From: an uncultured Ignavibacteriota bacterium | GTDB taxonomy: Bacteria > Bacteroidota > Ignavibacteria > UBA10030 > UBA8401 | Assembly (NCBI GenBank): GCA_903861125.1 | Contig: CAIOTF010000015.1 | Coordinates: forward strand, 1 to 64,000 | Direction: 5' to 3' | DNA length: 64,000 nucleotides | In this document: piece by piece, positions 18,076 to 27,656 of the stretch | How positions within the stretch are numbered: position 1 is the first letter of the stretch | Layout: each line of letters begins with the position of its first letter | Position numbers and translations under genes: made by a program | Notes under the pieces: model-generated | What the model was told of the DNA's origin: nothing | The model's database searches: none | What the model saw: the letters and a program-made list of their open reading frames with translations, nothing else

Positions 18076-20468
18076 TACTGTTTCCCCATTATTATTTCAA
18101 CGGTGTGTTCGCTAACCCCTTCGGAAAATGGAAGCAGACAATTTCCGATTGTGAAAGGAAATGCTTTACCGTCGATGGTTGCTTTGACAATGCCATGCGA
18201 TACATGTTTCGGATTTTTTACAGTAATATGATACATTACTCCGCGGAAGATTCTCTTCACCGAATATTTCTTCCATGCTTTCGGTATACACGGATCGACA
18301 ATCAGACCATTACTGGTCGCACGCACACCGAGAATCCATTCCGTTCCGGCTTTGAAAAGCCATGCGGCCGAACCGGTGTACCACGTCCATCCGCCCCGCC
18401 CGTAAAACCGTGAATCGGGTCCGTCAATATTTCCCGGTGTAACATACGGTTCCGCAACATATTCATCCGGTTTTGCGCCGCGGATAATCGGATTGATCTT
18501 TGAAAATGAGCGATACGCGGCTTCGGCGCGTTTCAGTTTAGCGTGTGCAATAACCGACCATGTTGCTGCATGCGTATAGGTTCCGCCATTCTCTCTCATG
18601 CCGGCCGCATATCGTGTAAGATATCCGATCTTCGTGTCAGGAGTTGAATACCCCGGATACACAAGCACCGTTCCGGCTTTGTGCTCTAGTGATTGTTCAA
18701 CTACATCCATTACCTGATGAGCCCTTTGTGCATCGGCAACATCACCGATCACTCCCCATGTTTGGGTGTTGAGCCAAATCTTTCCCTCAGCGCTCGATTG
18801 GCTACCTAATTTTTCACCGCTATCTTTTGTCGCTCCGAAATAATATTTTCCGTCCCAACCATTCTTATTGAGCGATTCGCGCAATTTTTCCGCACGCAGG
18901 CGGTATACATCTGCGCGATGATCATCGGAGCGTTTTTCGGCAACAGGAATAAAATCAAGAAGTACCCGATGAAGAAATTGACCAAGCCAAATAGATTCAC
19001 CTTTCCACTGCAATCCCACGGCACTTAATCCGTCGTTCCAGTCTCCAGCGCCGATAAGGGGTAAGCCGCGTCCGCTCATTCGTGTGTACACTTTTTCGAT
19101 TGCACGGATACAATGTTCATACAGGGATGCTCCGGCCTTATCGTCGAGAAACGGTTGTTGTTCATCGAGGATTGCAAAGTCATTGGTCTCTTGTAAGTAC
19201 GCCGCAACGACGTATGGAAGCCAGAGCAGATCGTCCGTCATATCAGTTGGCAGTCCAACCTCGGAAAGAGGATGCCACCAGTGATAGACCTGTCCATCCT
19301 TATATTGATGACGCGTATGAAGCAGAATCTGATTTTTCGTCTGCAATGAATCAATCGGAAGAAATATCTGACTATCCTGCAGCTGATCGCGGAATCCGTA
19401 AGCACCTCCGGTCTGATAATATCCCGTCCTGCCCCATAATCGTCCCGCTATCGTCTGATATTTCAGCCACGTATTCAGCATAATGTTCATGGAATCATCC
19501 GGCGTGCTCACTTCCATAGTTCCGAGCATGGAATCCCATTTCTTCTGCATTTCCACAAATGCAAGATCGGCATTCTTCACCGATGCATATTGTTTAACAT
19601 ATTTCTTCGCTGCTTCTTTGTTCTCGGCGGCGCCAAGAACAAAGACCACCTCTTTCGATTCGTTCGGTAATAGCGTTATCTTGATCTGCAGGCTGCCGAT
19701 GGCATCAAGCGAATTACCGGAACGACGTTGCAGTTTCCCTTCCACCACCGACTTTGGTGCACGCTGGTTTTGATACATCCCCATAAATGATTCTTTGTCA
19801 CAATCGAACGAAGAAGGCTTCACGCTTGACGAATGGAAAGCAACATATTCCCAGTCGCGATTCCAGTGGCCGTTCGGCGAAGGAACTTCCCAGAGTCTTT
19901 TTGTTCCATAGATCGCACCGGCCGATGTATCATATTCCGTATTCAAGAAGCATTTGTGAAACTCGCGGTGCCAATCGGGAGCGGAACCAAGATTCCATTC
20001 AAAATAAGTGTACAGTGAAAGTGTTCTCGCCTTCTTTGAAGTGTTTTTTAATGTTACTTTCCAAAGTTCAACCGGCGCATCGTTGGCAATGAACATCAGC
20101 AGTTCGCTTTCGATCCCTTTGTTATGAGAAGTGATCTTCGAGTAACCGATGCCATGACGGACCTCGTAAAAATCAGGATCTGCGCATACCGGTTTCCATC
20201 CGGCTGACCAGAAATTTCCATTGCCGTCATCCCGGATGTAGAGATACTTCCCCCATTCATCCTTGATCAGATCCTGTTCCCACCGTGTAATGCGGTTCAA
20301 CTGAGCATTCGATTTCCAGCTGTATCCGCTTCCGGTCTGCGAAACGATCGCTCCAAAATCTCCATTTGTCAGGAGATTTGTCCACGGACGGGGAGTCTTA
20401 AAATTGGTAATGACAAATTCTTTACCATTCTTAGCAAAGTGGCCGTATTTTGTTTTGAAGTTTTTCAC
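18075..20468 (-). CDS. GH94 family sugar phosphorylase
   Basis: A 797-residue cytosolic protein with no signal peptide. GH94 enzymes split beta-glucosidic bonds with phosphate to give a sugar 1-phosphate. It shows the N-terminal beta-sandwich (YGHFAKNGKEFVIT, TGSGYSWKSNAQLNRITRWE), the conserved GFRDQLQD (358-365), and the catalytic DWND (476-479) in GAGDWNDGL. Length matches cellobiose/cellobionate/chitobiose-type phosphorylases, shorter than beta-1,2-oligoglucan phosphorylases of about 1000 residues or more. Context (two GH144 genes downstream) favours a beta-1,2-linked oligosaccharide such as sophorose, but the sequence alone does not decide this. It starts with GTG (20466-20468). Part of the operon running from the barrel gene to the ABC permeases. 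Confidence 0.88.
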   Translation of the reverse strand: MKNFKTKYGHFAKNGKEFVITNFKTPRPWTNLLTNGDFGAIVSQTGSGYSWKSNAQLNRITRWEQDLIKDEWGKYLYIRDDGNGNFWSAGWKPVCADPDFYEVRHGIGYSKITSHNKGIESELLMFIANDAPVELWKVTLKNTSKKARTLSLYTYFEWNLGSAPDWHREFHKCFLNTEYDTSAGAIYGTKRLWEVPSPNGHWNRDWEYVAFHSSSVKPSSFDCDKESFMGMYQNQRAPKSVVEGKLQRRSGNSLDAIGSLQIKITLLPNESKEVVFVLGAAENKEAAKKYVKQYASVKNADLAFVEMQKKWDSMLGTMEVSTPDDSMNIMLNTWLKYQTIAGRLWGRTGYYQTGGAYGFRDQLQDSQIFLPIDSLQTKNQILLHTRHQYKDGQVYHWWHPLSEVGLPTDMTDDLLWLPYVVAAYLQETNDFAILDEQQPFLDDKAGASLYEHCIRAIEKVYTRMSGRGLPLIGAGDWNDGLSAVGLQWKGESIWLGQFLHRVLLDFIPVAEKRSDDHRADVYRLRAEKLRESLNKNGWDGKYYFGATKDSGEKLGSQSSAEGKIWLNTQTWGVIGDVADAQRAHQVMDVVEQSLEHKAGTVLVYPGYSTPDTKIGYLTRYAAGMRENGGTYTHAATWSVIAHAKLKRAEAAYRSFSKINPIIRGAKPDEYVAEPYVTPGNIDGPDSRFYGRGGWTWYTGSAAWLFKAGTEWILGVRATSNGLIVDPCIPKAWKKYSVKRIFRGVMYHITVKNPKHVSHGIVKATIDGKAFPFTIGNCLLPFSEGVSEHTVEIIMGKQ

Positions 20469-20501
20469 AATTGTATGGTTACTGGTTCTATTCGAACGTG
20501 A

Positions 20502-21512
20502 TTAAAATTCCATTCCAACGGTCATCCGCTGGGTATCACCAAGATGCTGATGCTGGATCCATGAATAATCAATATGAAGAACATAATTTGCAATATCCCA
20601 CAAAATTCCGCCGCCGAGCGTCAATCCCACTTCGGTATCCGTCTGAAAAAGATGCTGATATCCTGCTCTGATAGCGAATGCATCCATAAATTTATATTCG
20701 CCACCGAAACTGACGCTCTCGGAATTGTCGCTCGGATGGAATGCATCGATGGAAAAATGAAATTCATTGTTCTCATTGATCCTTACCGGATATCCGAACC
20801 CCACCCGAAAGACCACCGGAAGTGAGAATTCTTCCGTGATCAGTTCTCCCGGAAGACTGCTATTGTCGCCGCTCCGTGTCGGATCAAGATCATACCGGAT
20901 GCGGAGATCTCTGCCGTTAAATTTTCCCCGCACGCCGAAATTGGAGAGACTTGCACCGAGCTGCAACCCATCATCGCTGATCTGATACAATGTTCCGAAA
21001 TTGAATGCAAATACCGACATGTTCGAATGCCAAATCGTCTCTTGCACATATGATAGCTGCATACCGGCAGAAAACCGATCAGTGATCTTTTGGCCGTACC
21101 CTATCCCGAAGGAATAATCCGAAACGGTAAATTGTTCACCGGTGCCTAACGGCTGTTCCACCGTCCGCACGGCAATCTCTCCGGAATTCAAAGCCGAGAT
21201 CGAAATAGCAAGAGAACTGACATCAGTCACACGCAAAGCAGCGGTAAAATAATCAAGTGTAATTCCCGCAAACCACGTATTGTGAGTGAATTGTGCTCCT
21301 GAATTCGTCATGTGTCCAAGTGCGGCAGGATTATAATATGCTGCCATTGCTTCACCAAACTGCGCCACACCGGCGTTTCCCATTGCGGATATTTTCCCGC
21401 TCGGTTCGATCAGGAGAAACTGTCCGATCGTTGTGCCGGTCTTCGTCTGGGCTGAAACTGCTTGCAGCGTAACAAATCCGACGGCAATAAAATACAAAAA
21501 ATATTTATTCAT
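20502..21512 (-). CDS. PorV/PorQ-like outer-membrane beta-barrel
   Basis: A 336-residue outer-membrane protein with a signal peptide (cleaved near VSAQ). Its N-terminus GQFLLIEPSGKISAMGNAGVA followed by AAYYNPAALG matches the PorV/PorQ family signature (QFLxIxxxxRxxAMGxA, YxNPA). Alternating strands end in the aromatic MTVGMEF, a typical C-terminal beta signal. In T9SS, PorV shuttles cargo from the translocon to the attachment complex; other relatives are FadL-like. Its place between the TonB system and T9SS-tagged enzymes suggests a cargo-specific PorV paralogue or a porin for oligosaccharides. The gene is spaced 14 bases after the 1099-residue partner gene and 33 bases before GH94. Confidence 0.8.
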   Translation of the reverse strand: MNKYFLYFIAVGFVTLQAVSAQTKTGTTIGQFLLIEPSGKISAMGNAGVAQFGEAMAAYYNPAALGHMTNSGAQFTHNTWFAGITLDYFTAALRVTDVSSLAISISALNSGEIAVRTVEQPLGTGEQFTVSDYSFGIGYGQKITDRFSAGMQLSYVQETIWHSNMSVFAFNFGTLYQISDDGLQLGASLSNFGVRGKFNGRDLRIRYDLDPTRSGDNSSLPGELITEEFSLPVVFRVGFGYPVRINENNEFHFSIDAFHPSDNSESVSFGGEYKFMDAFAIRAGYQHLFQTDTEVGLTLGGGILWDIANYVLHIDYSWIQHQHLGDTQRMTVGMEF

Positions 21513-21526
21513 ATCAGTGAGGTTAT

Positions 21527-24500
21527 TTATTTTATAATGGCAAACTTTCCAACATACGTGCCGGTAAGAATTCCGTCAACATGGAAAATATATAATCCCG
21601 GAGCTACATCCATATTATCCTTCGTTCGTAAATTCCAGGGAATAATTCCGTCGAGCGATCCGTCGTGCCTCAACGTTTGCACCAGATCGCCCTTTACAGT
21701 GTAGATCCTGACAACGGCATTCACCGGAATTCCGCGGAACTCCACTCTGCGTTCTCCTCTTCCCGAGATGGCAAATTTTTCCGGTTCGAAACTTGCCGCA
21801 CCGACATACGGGTTCGGCACAACATACGGCTTTTGCGTAAAATCCTCTTTCGCTTTATTGGCATCAACACGCTGGCCGGAAGTTTTGAACGAAAATTCAT
21901 CTTTTGCATTAAACGGCAGTTTCATCCGAAGAATGAAAGCGTCTCCCCCCTGCGGTTTGATGATCGGTCCGCGCATAAATTGTCCCGTTGTGTCCACCGT
22001 GATCGTCCATATCACATCGGGCAAGCCGGGAATATTCTGCTGGGTTGATGTATCAAGAATGCTGATGAATTCGGTATGTGCACTGAGTGTGCTGTCGCTG
22101 TTGCTGTCATAGAATGTATACCGCAATTTCATTAATGATCCATCCTCTTTCACCGCATACACCCTGAATTTTGAAGGACGGCTCTTTAATGAACCGGGAT
22201 TGAATCGGAATGAGGTGTCCACGATTGAGTTGCTGAACTCAATGCGGATATCGGCGGGATATATTTGCCGGATCTTTTCCGCTTTAACAAACGTTGTTCC
22301 CTCAAAAAGCGCCTTGAATTTAAAATTCGCCGCGCTGCCCGTGGTCAACCCCGTAGCGGATGTATCGATCGTTGCAGTCAACGGTGTTGTAATAATCGGC
22401 TTCACACCTGCGCCAACCTGTCCGATCCCTTTTCCTTCCAGATCCGTTCCTCTGTCTATATAGACAGTTCCATTGGCACTGTCCGTTAAAACATAATAAT
22501 CGGATTTGATATTCGTTGCATCGGTATTTTTAAATTGCAAAAGCAATGTTCTGTTATCCGGAACGAGCGTAGAATTAACTATTTCAATATCAACCGTACC
22601 GGTTCCTTTCCCTTTTCCGTGATAAACAGAACTTGTTTGTGCCGGGATGAAGCCGGGAACTTTTGGCTCCGGACGGACTTCAACGGCATTGGGCGGGAGA
22701 ATGATACCGCCTCGCACTGTACGGGAGACAGACACCGCATTTTCGGAAGGATAGAATCCAAGTGAATCGTTACCGAAGTCATATGAAACAATCGCATAGT
22801 AATATGTCTGTCCGTTCAAAACAGTTGTATCTTTATAATTGTGACGGATACCGGATTCGTTTCCAAGAAAGTACTGAACACCATCAACCGAAAGAGTTGA
22901 GTACCCTTGAATGTCGTCGACAAGATCGAACTGAATGAGCGGCTTACCAAAAACCATCGGCCCGGTTCCCTGAGCATTGGAAATTACTTTGATGTCGCGG
23001 AATTCAGGATCGGTTGCCCGGTAGATCCGGTACCCTTCAAAATCGTTTTTATAAGAGATTGGATCTATGCTCCGCTCAGCAATATCATTCCATGAAAGTT
23101 TCACAAACCCGTCGCCCGATTCCGCATGTAACGTCGGCCGCGGCGGCGGTGTTGCAAACTGATAATTTGCGTTATAGATCTGCTGAACGACAGAGACAGT
23201 TTTCCGAAGATCGTACAGATCATTTCCATAGGCCAATGCCAAACTGAAACGCTCCCTGCTTCCGGCCGGCAGTCTGAATGTACCGGATGCAAAAAGAAAA
23301 CCAATATTATAGTCCAATGCCAGCGATGCACCGAATGGTTGTTTGCCGTTGTCTCCGGTGAATTGCTCATATAATTCTTTCGGCCAGAATTTCGGGCTGC
23401 CGGGATCATTCCAGAATACGATACCATCCGTTTCACCGCCGGGATTCGATTTCCCGGGCGCAATACGGTTGATCTTGAAACCCGTAAGACCGATCTGATC
23501 GGATTCATGAAGATCTGTTTCACCAAAATTCGTTTCACCTTGTGTCGGCATGCCGTCATTTTCACCAATATCATTTGTGCCGAAAATTCCGTCAGCACCG
23601 GTATCATGAAACTTTGCTGACCAATCCATATCTTCATCGCCGGTCCACCATGTGCTGTCACGGTAAGCCGGACGAGATATAACCGGACCGTACATAATTT
23701 CAAATTTGGCGCGGTCATAATGCGCAGTTATGTAGCTTAAAATATTCTGCTGCCCGACGATCTTTTGGCCCGGATTTCCGTCTCTTTTTTCGTCGGTAAT
23801 ACCGTCAGCGTCATTGTCAACAACATCATCTTGTTTACCGGGAGTTTCTAAATATGCATAACCGAGGTAACCGGTCCGGCCGCAATTATTGACCAGACTT
23901 TTCCCGTGTCCGTACGAATCCCACGTATAGACAAGATTCAATCCGAACGATTTATCATAGAAGGCATTATCATCATCCGATTCAGGCAACGGATCACATC
24001 CGATGGCAGACCCGCCTACACCGGAGTCCATATACAGGCCGAAGATAATGTTGTCGAAATAATCAGTGGTACCTTCATTCGAGATATCATAATGCCAGAA
24101 TATCACATTGCCTGCCTGCGGATTCGACCATTGAAATCCGCGAGTCTCAATTCGCAATCCTAATCCGCGGCGTGATGAATCGCGTGAATCTGCTGTGAAC
24201 GCCGCAATTTTGTATTCATCATCGTCCAGCACGAAGTAACTCTCCTGGTCAGCAACGATCCGTTTCCCAAAGTATCCGTTCCACGAACCTTTCCAGCCGG
24301 GATCGGCTGCATCGGAAAGTTTATCGATCCATTCATCCGGCCATGTTCGCGGAAGATGACTCATTGCCGGTGATCTGTCTTTGTTGATTGAAACATCCGA
24401 TTGGAAATATCCGGGGCGAGGTTCAAATCGCATATCGCGCAGTGTGCCGATGATCTTTTGCTGGCGTTCACGAAAACCTGTTTCCATGATCCAATCGAAT

Positions 24501-24826
24501 TCGCTGTTCGATTTTTTTATCTTTGCAAGTACGAAAGGCGTGATGCCGTCGCTATAATTCATACCGGTACCTTTAGGCACTTCAACGGAATGAAATGTGC
24601 TGAGATCAACGTTGATCGGATCGGACGGATAATCACCAACCATACCGTAATTTAAGAACGTCGTCCGGATATTATTTGCGTCGTGCGTTCCGGCTCGTTC
24701 ATAACTGAAGTTGCCGCGGCGTTCTTTCGGCACAACCGGGAACAGCGTCGTTTGCGAATAGCTTTCCTGTGAACACAGAAGTACCGCAAGCGCGGATGAG
24801 AGAAGAATAGTAGGTCGTTTCATCAT
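21527..24826 (-). CDS. Large exported surface protein, partner of the TonB receptor
   Basis: A protein of about 1099 residues with a signal peptide (cleaved near SYSQTT). No enzyme domain is recognised. Seen in it: a D-rich stretch VVDNDADGITDEKRDG (about residues 330-345) that resembles a calcium-binding thrombospondin-3-type loop; a fibronectin III-like segment (about 570-700, with GFVKLSWND, GYRIYRA, YYYAIVSYDFG); and a C-terminal region PYVVPNPYVG followed by VRIYTVKGDLVQTL and WNLRTKDNMDVAPGLYIF, which resembles a FlgD-like/T9SS-type ending but lacks QNYPNPFNP. It lies directly after the TonB receptor gene, the position SusD occupies in classical loci, although it is not a SusD homologue. 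The ATG at 24826 is used; a TTG two codons upstream is less likely. It could be a surface glycan-binding protein. Confidence 0.7.
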   Translation of the reverse strand: MMKRPTILLSSALAVLLCSQESYSQTTLFPVVPKERRGNFSYERAGTHDANNIRTTFLNYGMVGDYPSDPINVDLSTFHSVEVPKGTGMNYSDGITPFVLAKIKKSNSEFDWIMETGFRERQQKIIGTLRDMRFEPRPGYFQSDVSINKDRSPAMSHLPRTWPDEWIDKLSDAADPGWKGSWNGYFGKRIVADQESYFVLDDDEYKIAAFTADSRDSSRRGLGLRIETRGFQWSNPQAGNVIFWHYDISNEGTTDYFDNIIFGLYMDSGVGGSAIGCDPLPESDDDNAFYDKSFGLNLVYTWDSYGHGKSLVNNCGRTGYLGYAYLETPGKQDDVVDNDADGITDEKRDGNPGQKIVGQQNILSYITAHYDRAKFEIMYGPVISRPAYRDSTWWTGDEDMDWSAKFHDTGADGIFGTNDIGENDGMPTQGETNFGETDLHESDQIGLTGFKINRIAPGKSNPGGETDGIVFWNDPGSPKFWPKELYEQFTGDNGKQPFGASLALDYNIGFLFASGTFRLPAGSRERFSLALAYGNDLYDLRKTVSVVQQIYNANYQFATPPPRPTLHAESGDGFVKLSWNDIAERSIDPISYKNDFEGYRIYRATDPEFRDIKVISNAQGTGPMVFGKPLIQFDLVDDIQGYSTLSVDGVQYFLGNESGIRHNYKDTTVLNGQTYYYAIVSYDFGNDSLGFYPSENAVSVSRTVRGGIILPPNAVEVRPEPKVPGFIPAQTSSVYHGKGKGTGTVDIEIVNSTLVPDNRTLLLQFKNTDATNIKSDYYVLTDSANGTVYIDRGTDLEGKGIGQVGAGVKPIITTPLTATIDTSATGLTTGSAANFKFKALFEGTTFVKAEKIRQIYPADIRIEFSNSIVDTSFRFNPGSLKSRPSKFRVYAVKEDGSLMKLRYTFYDSNSDSTLSAHTEFISILDTSTQQNIPGLPDVIWTITVDTTGQFMRGPIIKPQGGDAFILRMKLPFNAKDEFSFKTSGQRVDANKAKEDFTQKPYVVPNPYVGAASFEPEKFAISGRGERRVEFRGIPVNAVVRIYTVKGDLVQTLRHDGSLDGIIPWNLRTKDNMDVAPGLYIFHVDGILTGTYVGKFAIIK

Positions 24827-24848
24827 ACACAATTATTGGTTTTATACA

Positions 24849-27518
24849 TCATTCAATCAATGAAGATCCACGAATTGAAAAACCGATCTCAACTCTTCGG
24901 GGGGAGTTGTACCTTCCCGGATCGCTCAATGTCACTCTGTCCGAAACCGGCGAAAGCGAATAATCGGGACTGCCGGTTGTTGTAAAGACGAAACCATTGA
25001 AGAAGGAAGCATTAAAAACATTGAACACTCTGACAAAAGCGCTCAGATTGATGCCGTCGAGGACAAAATTCTTTTCGCCGCGCAGATCGACGACAACTCC
25101 GTTTGATTTTCTTCCGGAATTATTTTCAAGGTCAGCACCGAATCCGGAACCGATGAGCGGCGTGTATGGCTGACCGGAAGCATACTTTGCAATGGCGGTA
25201 AGAGAAAAATTATTTTGTTCCTGCAGCGAAACAGAACCGTTCAACGTGTGACGCTGATCCCAGTTAAATGGAACCTCACGCGGGTTTGCATCTTTCCCTG
25301 CCGCTGCACGCGTTGCGGTCTCGGAAGGATCGCTGGAATTCCCAAGGGCAAATTGATTCGAATAATCCAGCGAGGCGTTGATCAGCGATCCGCTGCGGAA
25401 ATCTAACGCAAGAGTAAATCCGCTGACGCTTCCAAAATCAACATTCGTCAGTCGGGAATATTTCGCGGCATTATAGGTTTCAATGAATTCCACACCGAGC
25501 AGATCGCGTATATCTTTGTAGAACATGCTTCCGTCGATACCGAAATTATCGTTCAGCTGCATTTTCATACCAAACTCATATTGCGTTGTGAATTCGGGCC
25601 GCAGATCCGGATTTCCCAAAACGGAATAACTGACACCGCTTGCAAGATCCTTTAATATGCTGTAATCGGAATTTGAAAAGAACTGATTGATTGCCGGTAG
25701 CTGATAAAAATGACCGTATGAAAAATAGATCGATCCGTTCACCATTATCGGATATGATACACCCAACCGCGGCGCTACAACTATTTTTTCAGTCGTTTTC
25801 TTCGGTGTTGAAGACGGAACGCCGATAATGGCATTGGCAGGATTTTGAAGATTGCTTGGGACCGTTGCATTGGCATCAAAATATTCCAAACGCACACCGC
25901 CACGAATTGCAATATCTTTCCATTCGACCCTGTCCTGCGCATACATCGAAAATGAAACAGGCGTATAATTCTGCGGCGGAGGGAACAACGGACTGTTCAC
26001 ATACGCATGCAGCGCACCGGTAATGCTGTCGCGGTCGATCACGCCGGGATTTCCATAGGTAATATCCGGCAGCTGCAGTTCGGCGCCTACTTTAACCAGG
26101 TGAATATTCGTTACCTGTGCTGTAACGGATGCCTTTATAATGTTGACGGTAGTTTTTTCAATATATCTGCCGAGATCGACCCCTTGAAGTACAGCACCAT
26201 TCGAGTAATCGGCATCACCGCGAGGCTGTTTTGCAATATAATACCGCGGATCGTTCACATCATCATATTTATAATCCCTGTAGTCAATAATGTTCTGCCG
26301 GAGATTGACGGTATAGAAAATTTTTTCCGTCAACATATGCGTAAAATCAAAACCGTGCACGACGGAGAAGAATCGCGGAGTTTTAACTCCGTCCGGATTC
26401 AAACGGAAACCAAAATCATACGGTTTATTTTTGGTGAGATTAAAAATAGCCTGATAACTTATCTGCAAACTTTGAATCGATGAATTCGACAATTTCATTT
26501 GTCCGGACCATTCATCATTCGTCGACAACGGTATAAGTTCGTTGTCTCCGGTAGGATAGAATTTCTTTGCATTAAAGTCCGAAGTATCGGTCGGCAAAAA
26601 TTTTCGTGTAGCAAAATAGTACCCTTGCGATACATATCTGCGTGTGCTCAGAAGAAACGTTGTCTTGGGTATTCCGGTCGGACCACTGAGGGTTACTTGA
26701 TAACTTTGGGTCGCCAACGGATTGATTCGTTCCAGATATGGATATTTGGCAACCTTCCCCATTCCAACGTAATCACCAAAATATGTCTCTGCCGACCAAT
26801 CAATTTTATCATTATTACCGCTGCGCAGTACCGCATTAACAACGCCGCTCATTGCCTGACCATATTCTGCGTCAAACGTTCCGCTGATTACCTGCACTTC
26901 CTGCAATACCGACCGGTCCAACGATACTGACGGCGCGTTCGTGAGCGGATTGTTCACCGAAACACCATCCACTTGATATTGCACTTCTCCGATTCGGCCA
27001 CCGCGAAAATGTCCGTCAACAACGCCCGCCTGAAGATTCACAATATCCTGAAGATTTTGAACCGGCAACACAGAAATCTGCTCTTTACTCATGATCGACA
27101 CAGCGCTGGTTTGCCTGGTATCAACGATCGGCTTTTCCGCAATGACAACCACCTCTGATCCTACAATCACTTCTTCTGACAAGTTCTCATTCAGCGTTGT
27201 TGTTTGTTCTGAACTGATCTCGATTCCTTTTACGACTTTTGTTCCGTATCCGACGCTGCTGATACGGATATCGTACGTTCCGGGCGGGATATTTATGATG
27301 CCAAAATATCCCTCGAAATCCGTTGCCGCTCCTATTGTTGTTCCCTGAAGGATGATATTCACGCCGATAAGCGGTTCGTTATTTTTTTTATCGACGATAT
27401 GTCCGGTCAGTTTTCCCGAAGTGCTTGCTGTCATGAAATGCGGAAGGAAAAACAGAACGAAAACAAACATCCATGTGGTCTTGAAGGAAACTCCGTGCAT
27501 GGTAAACATCGTTTTCAT
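24849..27518 (-). CDS. TonB-dependent receptor with carboxypeptidase-regulatory-like N-terminal domain
   Basis: An 889-residue outer-membrane importer. A signal peptide (through FFLPHFMTAS) is followed by a CarboxypepD_reg-like domain (about 35-120: GKLTGHIVDKKNNEPLIGVN, GTYDIRISSVGY), a plug domain (about 130-255, with QYQVDGVSVNNPL and FDAEYGQAMSGVVN) and a 22-strand-type barrel with a C-terminal aromatic strand (VEIGFSIRGSSLIE). Powered by TonB-ExbBD, it would bring oligosaccharides across the outer membrane. It lacks the usual SusD partner; the next gene encodes an unrelated large exported protein 22 bases away. A hairpin separates it from the CBM9-like gene upstream, so it may begin its own transcript. 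Confidence 0.92.
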   Translation of the reverse strand: MKTMFTMHGVSFKTTWMFVFVLFFLPHFMTASTSGKLTGHIVDKKNNEPLIGVNIILQGTTIGAATDFEGYFGIINIPPGTYDIRISSVGYGTKVVKGIEISSEQTTTLNENLSEEVIVGSEVVVIAEKPIVDTRQTSAVSIMSKEQISVLPVQNLQDIVNLQAGVVDGHFRGGRIGEVQYQVDGVSVNNPLTNAPSVSLDRSVLQEVQVISGTFDAEYGQAMSGVVNAVLRSGNNDKIDWSAETYFGDYVGMGKVAKYPYLERINPLATQSYQVTLSGPTGIPKTTFLLSTRRYVSQGYYFATRKFLPTDTSDFNAKKFYPTGDNELIPLSTNDEWSGQMKLSNSSIQSLQISYQAIFNLTKNKPYDFGFRLNPDGVKTPRFFSVVHGFDFTHMLTEKIFYTVNLRQNIIDYRDYKYDDVNDPRYYIAKQPRGDADYSNGAVLQGVDLGRYIEKTTVNIIKASVTAQVTNIHLVKVGAELQLPDITYGNPGVIDRDSITGALHAYVNSPLFPPPQNYTPVSFSMYAQDRVEWKDIAIRGGVRLEYFDANATVPSNLQNPANAIIGVPSSTPKKTTEKIVVAPRLGVSYPIMVNGSIYFSYGHFYQLPAINQFFSNSDYSILKDLASGVSYSVLGNPDLRPEFTTQYEFGMKMQLNDNFGIDGSMFYKDIRDLLGVEFIETYNAAKYSRLTNVDFGSVSGFTLALDFRSGSLINASLDYSNQFALGNSSDPSETATRAAAGKDANPREVPFNWDQRHTLNGSVSLQEQNNFSLTAIAKYASGQPYTPLIGSGFGADLENNSGRKSNGVVVDLRGEKNFVLDGINLSAFVRVFNVFNASFFNGFVFTTTGSPDYSLSPVSDRVTLSDPGRYNSPRRVEIGFSIRGSSLIE

Positions 27519-27617
27519 GTGAGATGATATTTTTATTATGGGGGTGGAGCGATGCCCGGTGACAATTTTTTGTGTGCCGGAAGTTTATGATTCTGCAACT
27601 ACGCGAACGGTAAATAA

Positions 27618-27642
27618 ATGAGAGAGGGTGGACCTCTCTCAT
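27618..27642 (-). terminator. Hairpin downstream of the CBM9-like T9SS protein
   Basis: A perfect 10-bp stem ATGAGAGAGG (27618-27627) with CCTCTCTCAT (27633-27642) and a five-base loop. On the minus strand it is followed by TTTATTTA, a weak U-tract. It lies 15 bases after the stop of the upstream gene and 100 bases before the TonB receptor start, so it is either a terminator or a processing/attenuation hairpin. Confidence 0.6.
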
Positions 27643-27656
27643 GATTGAACATAGTA

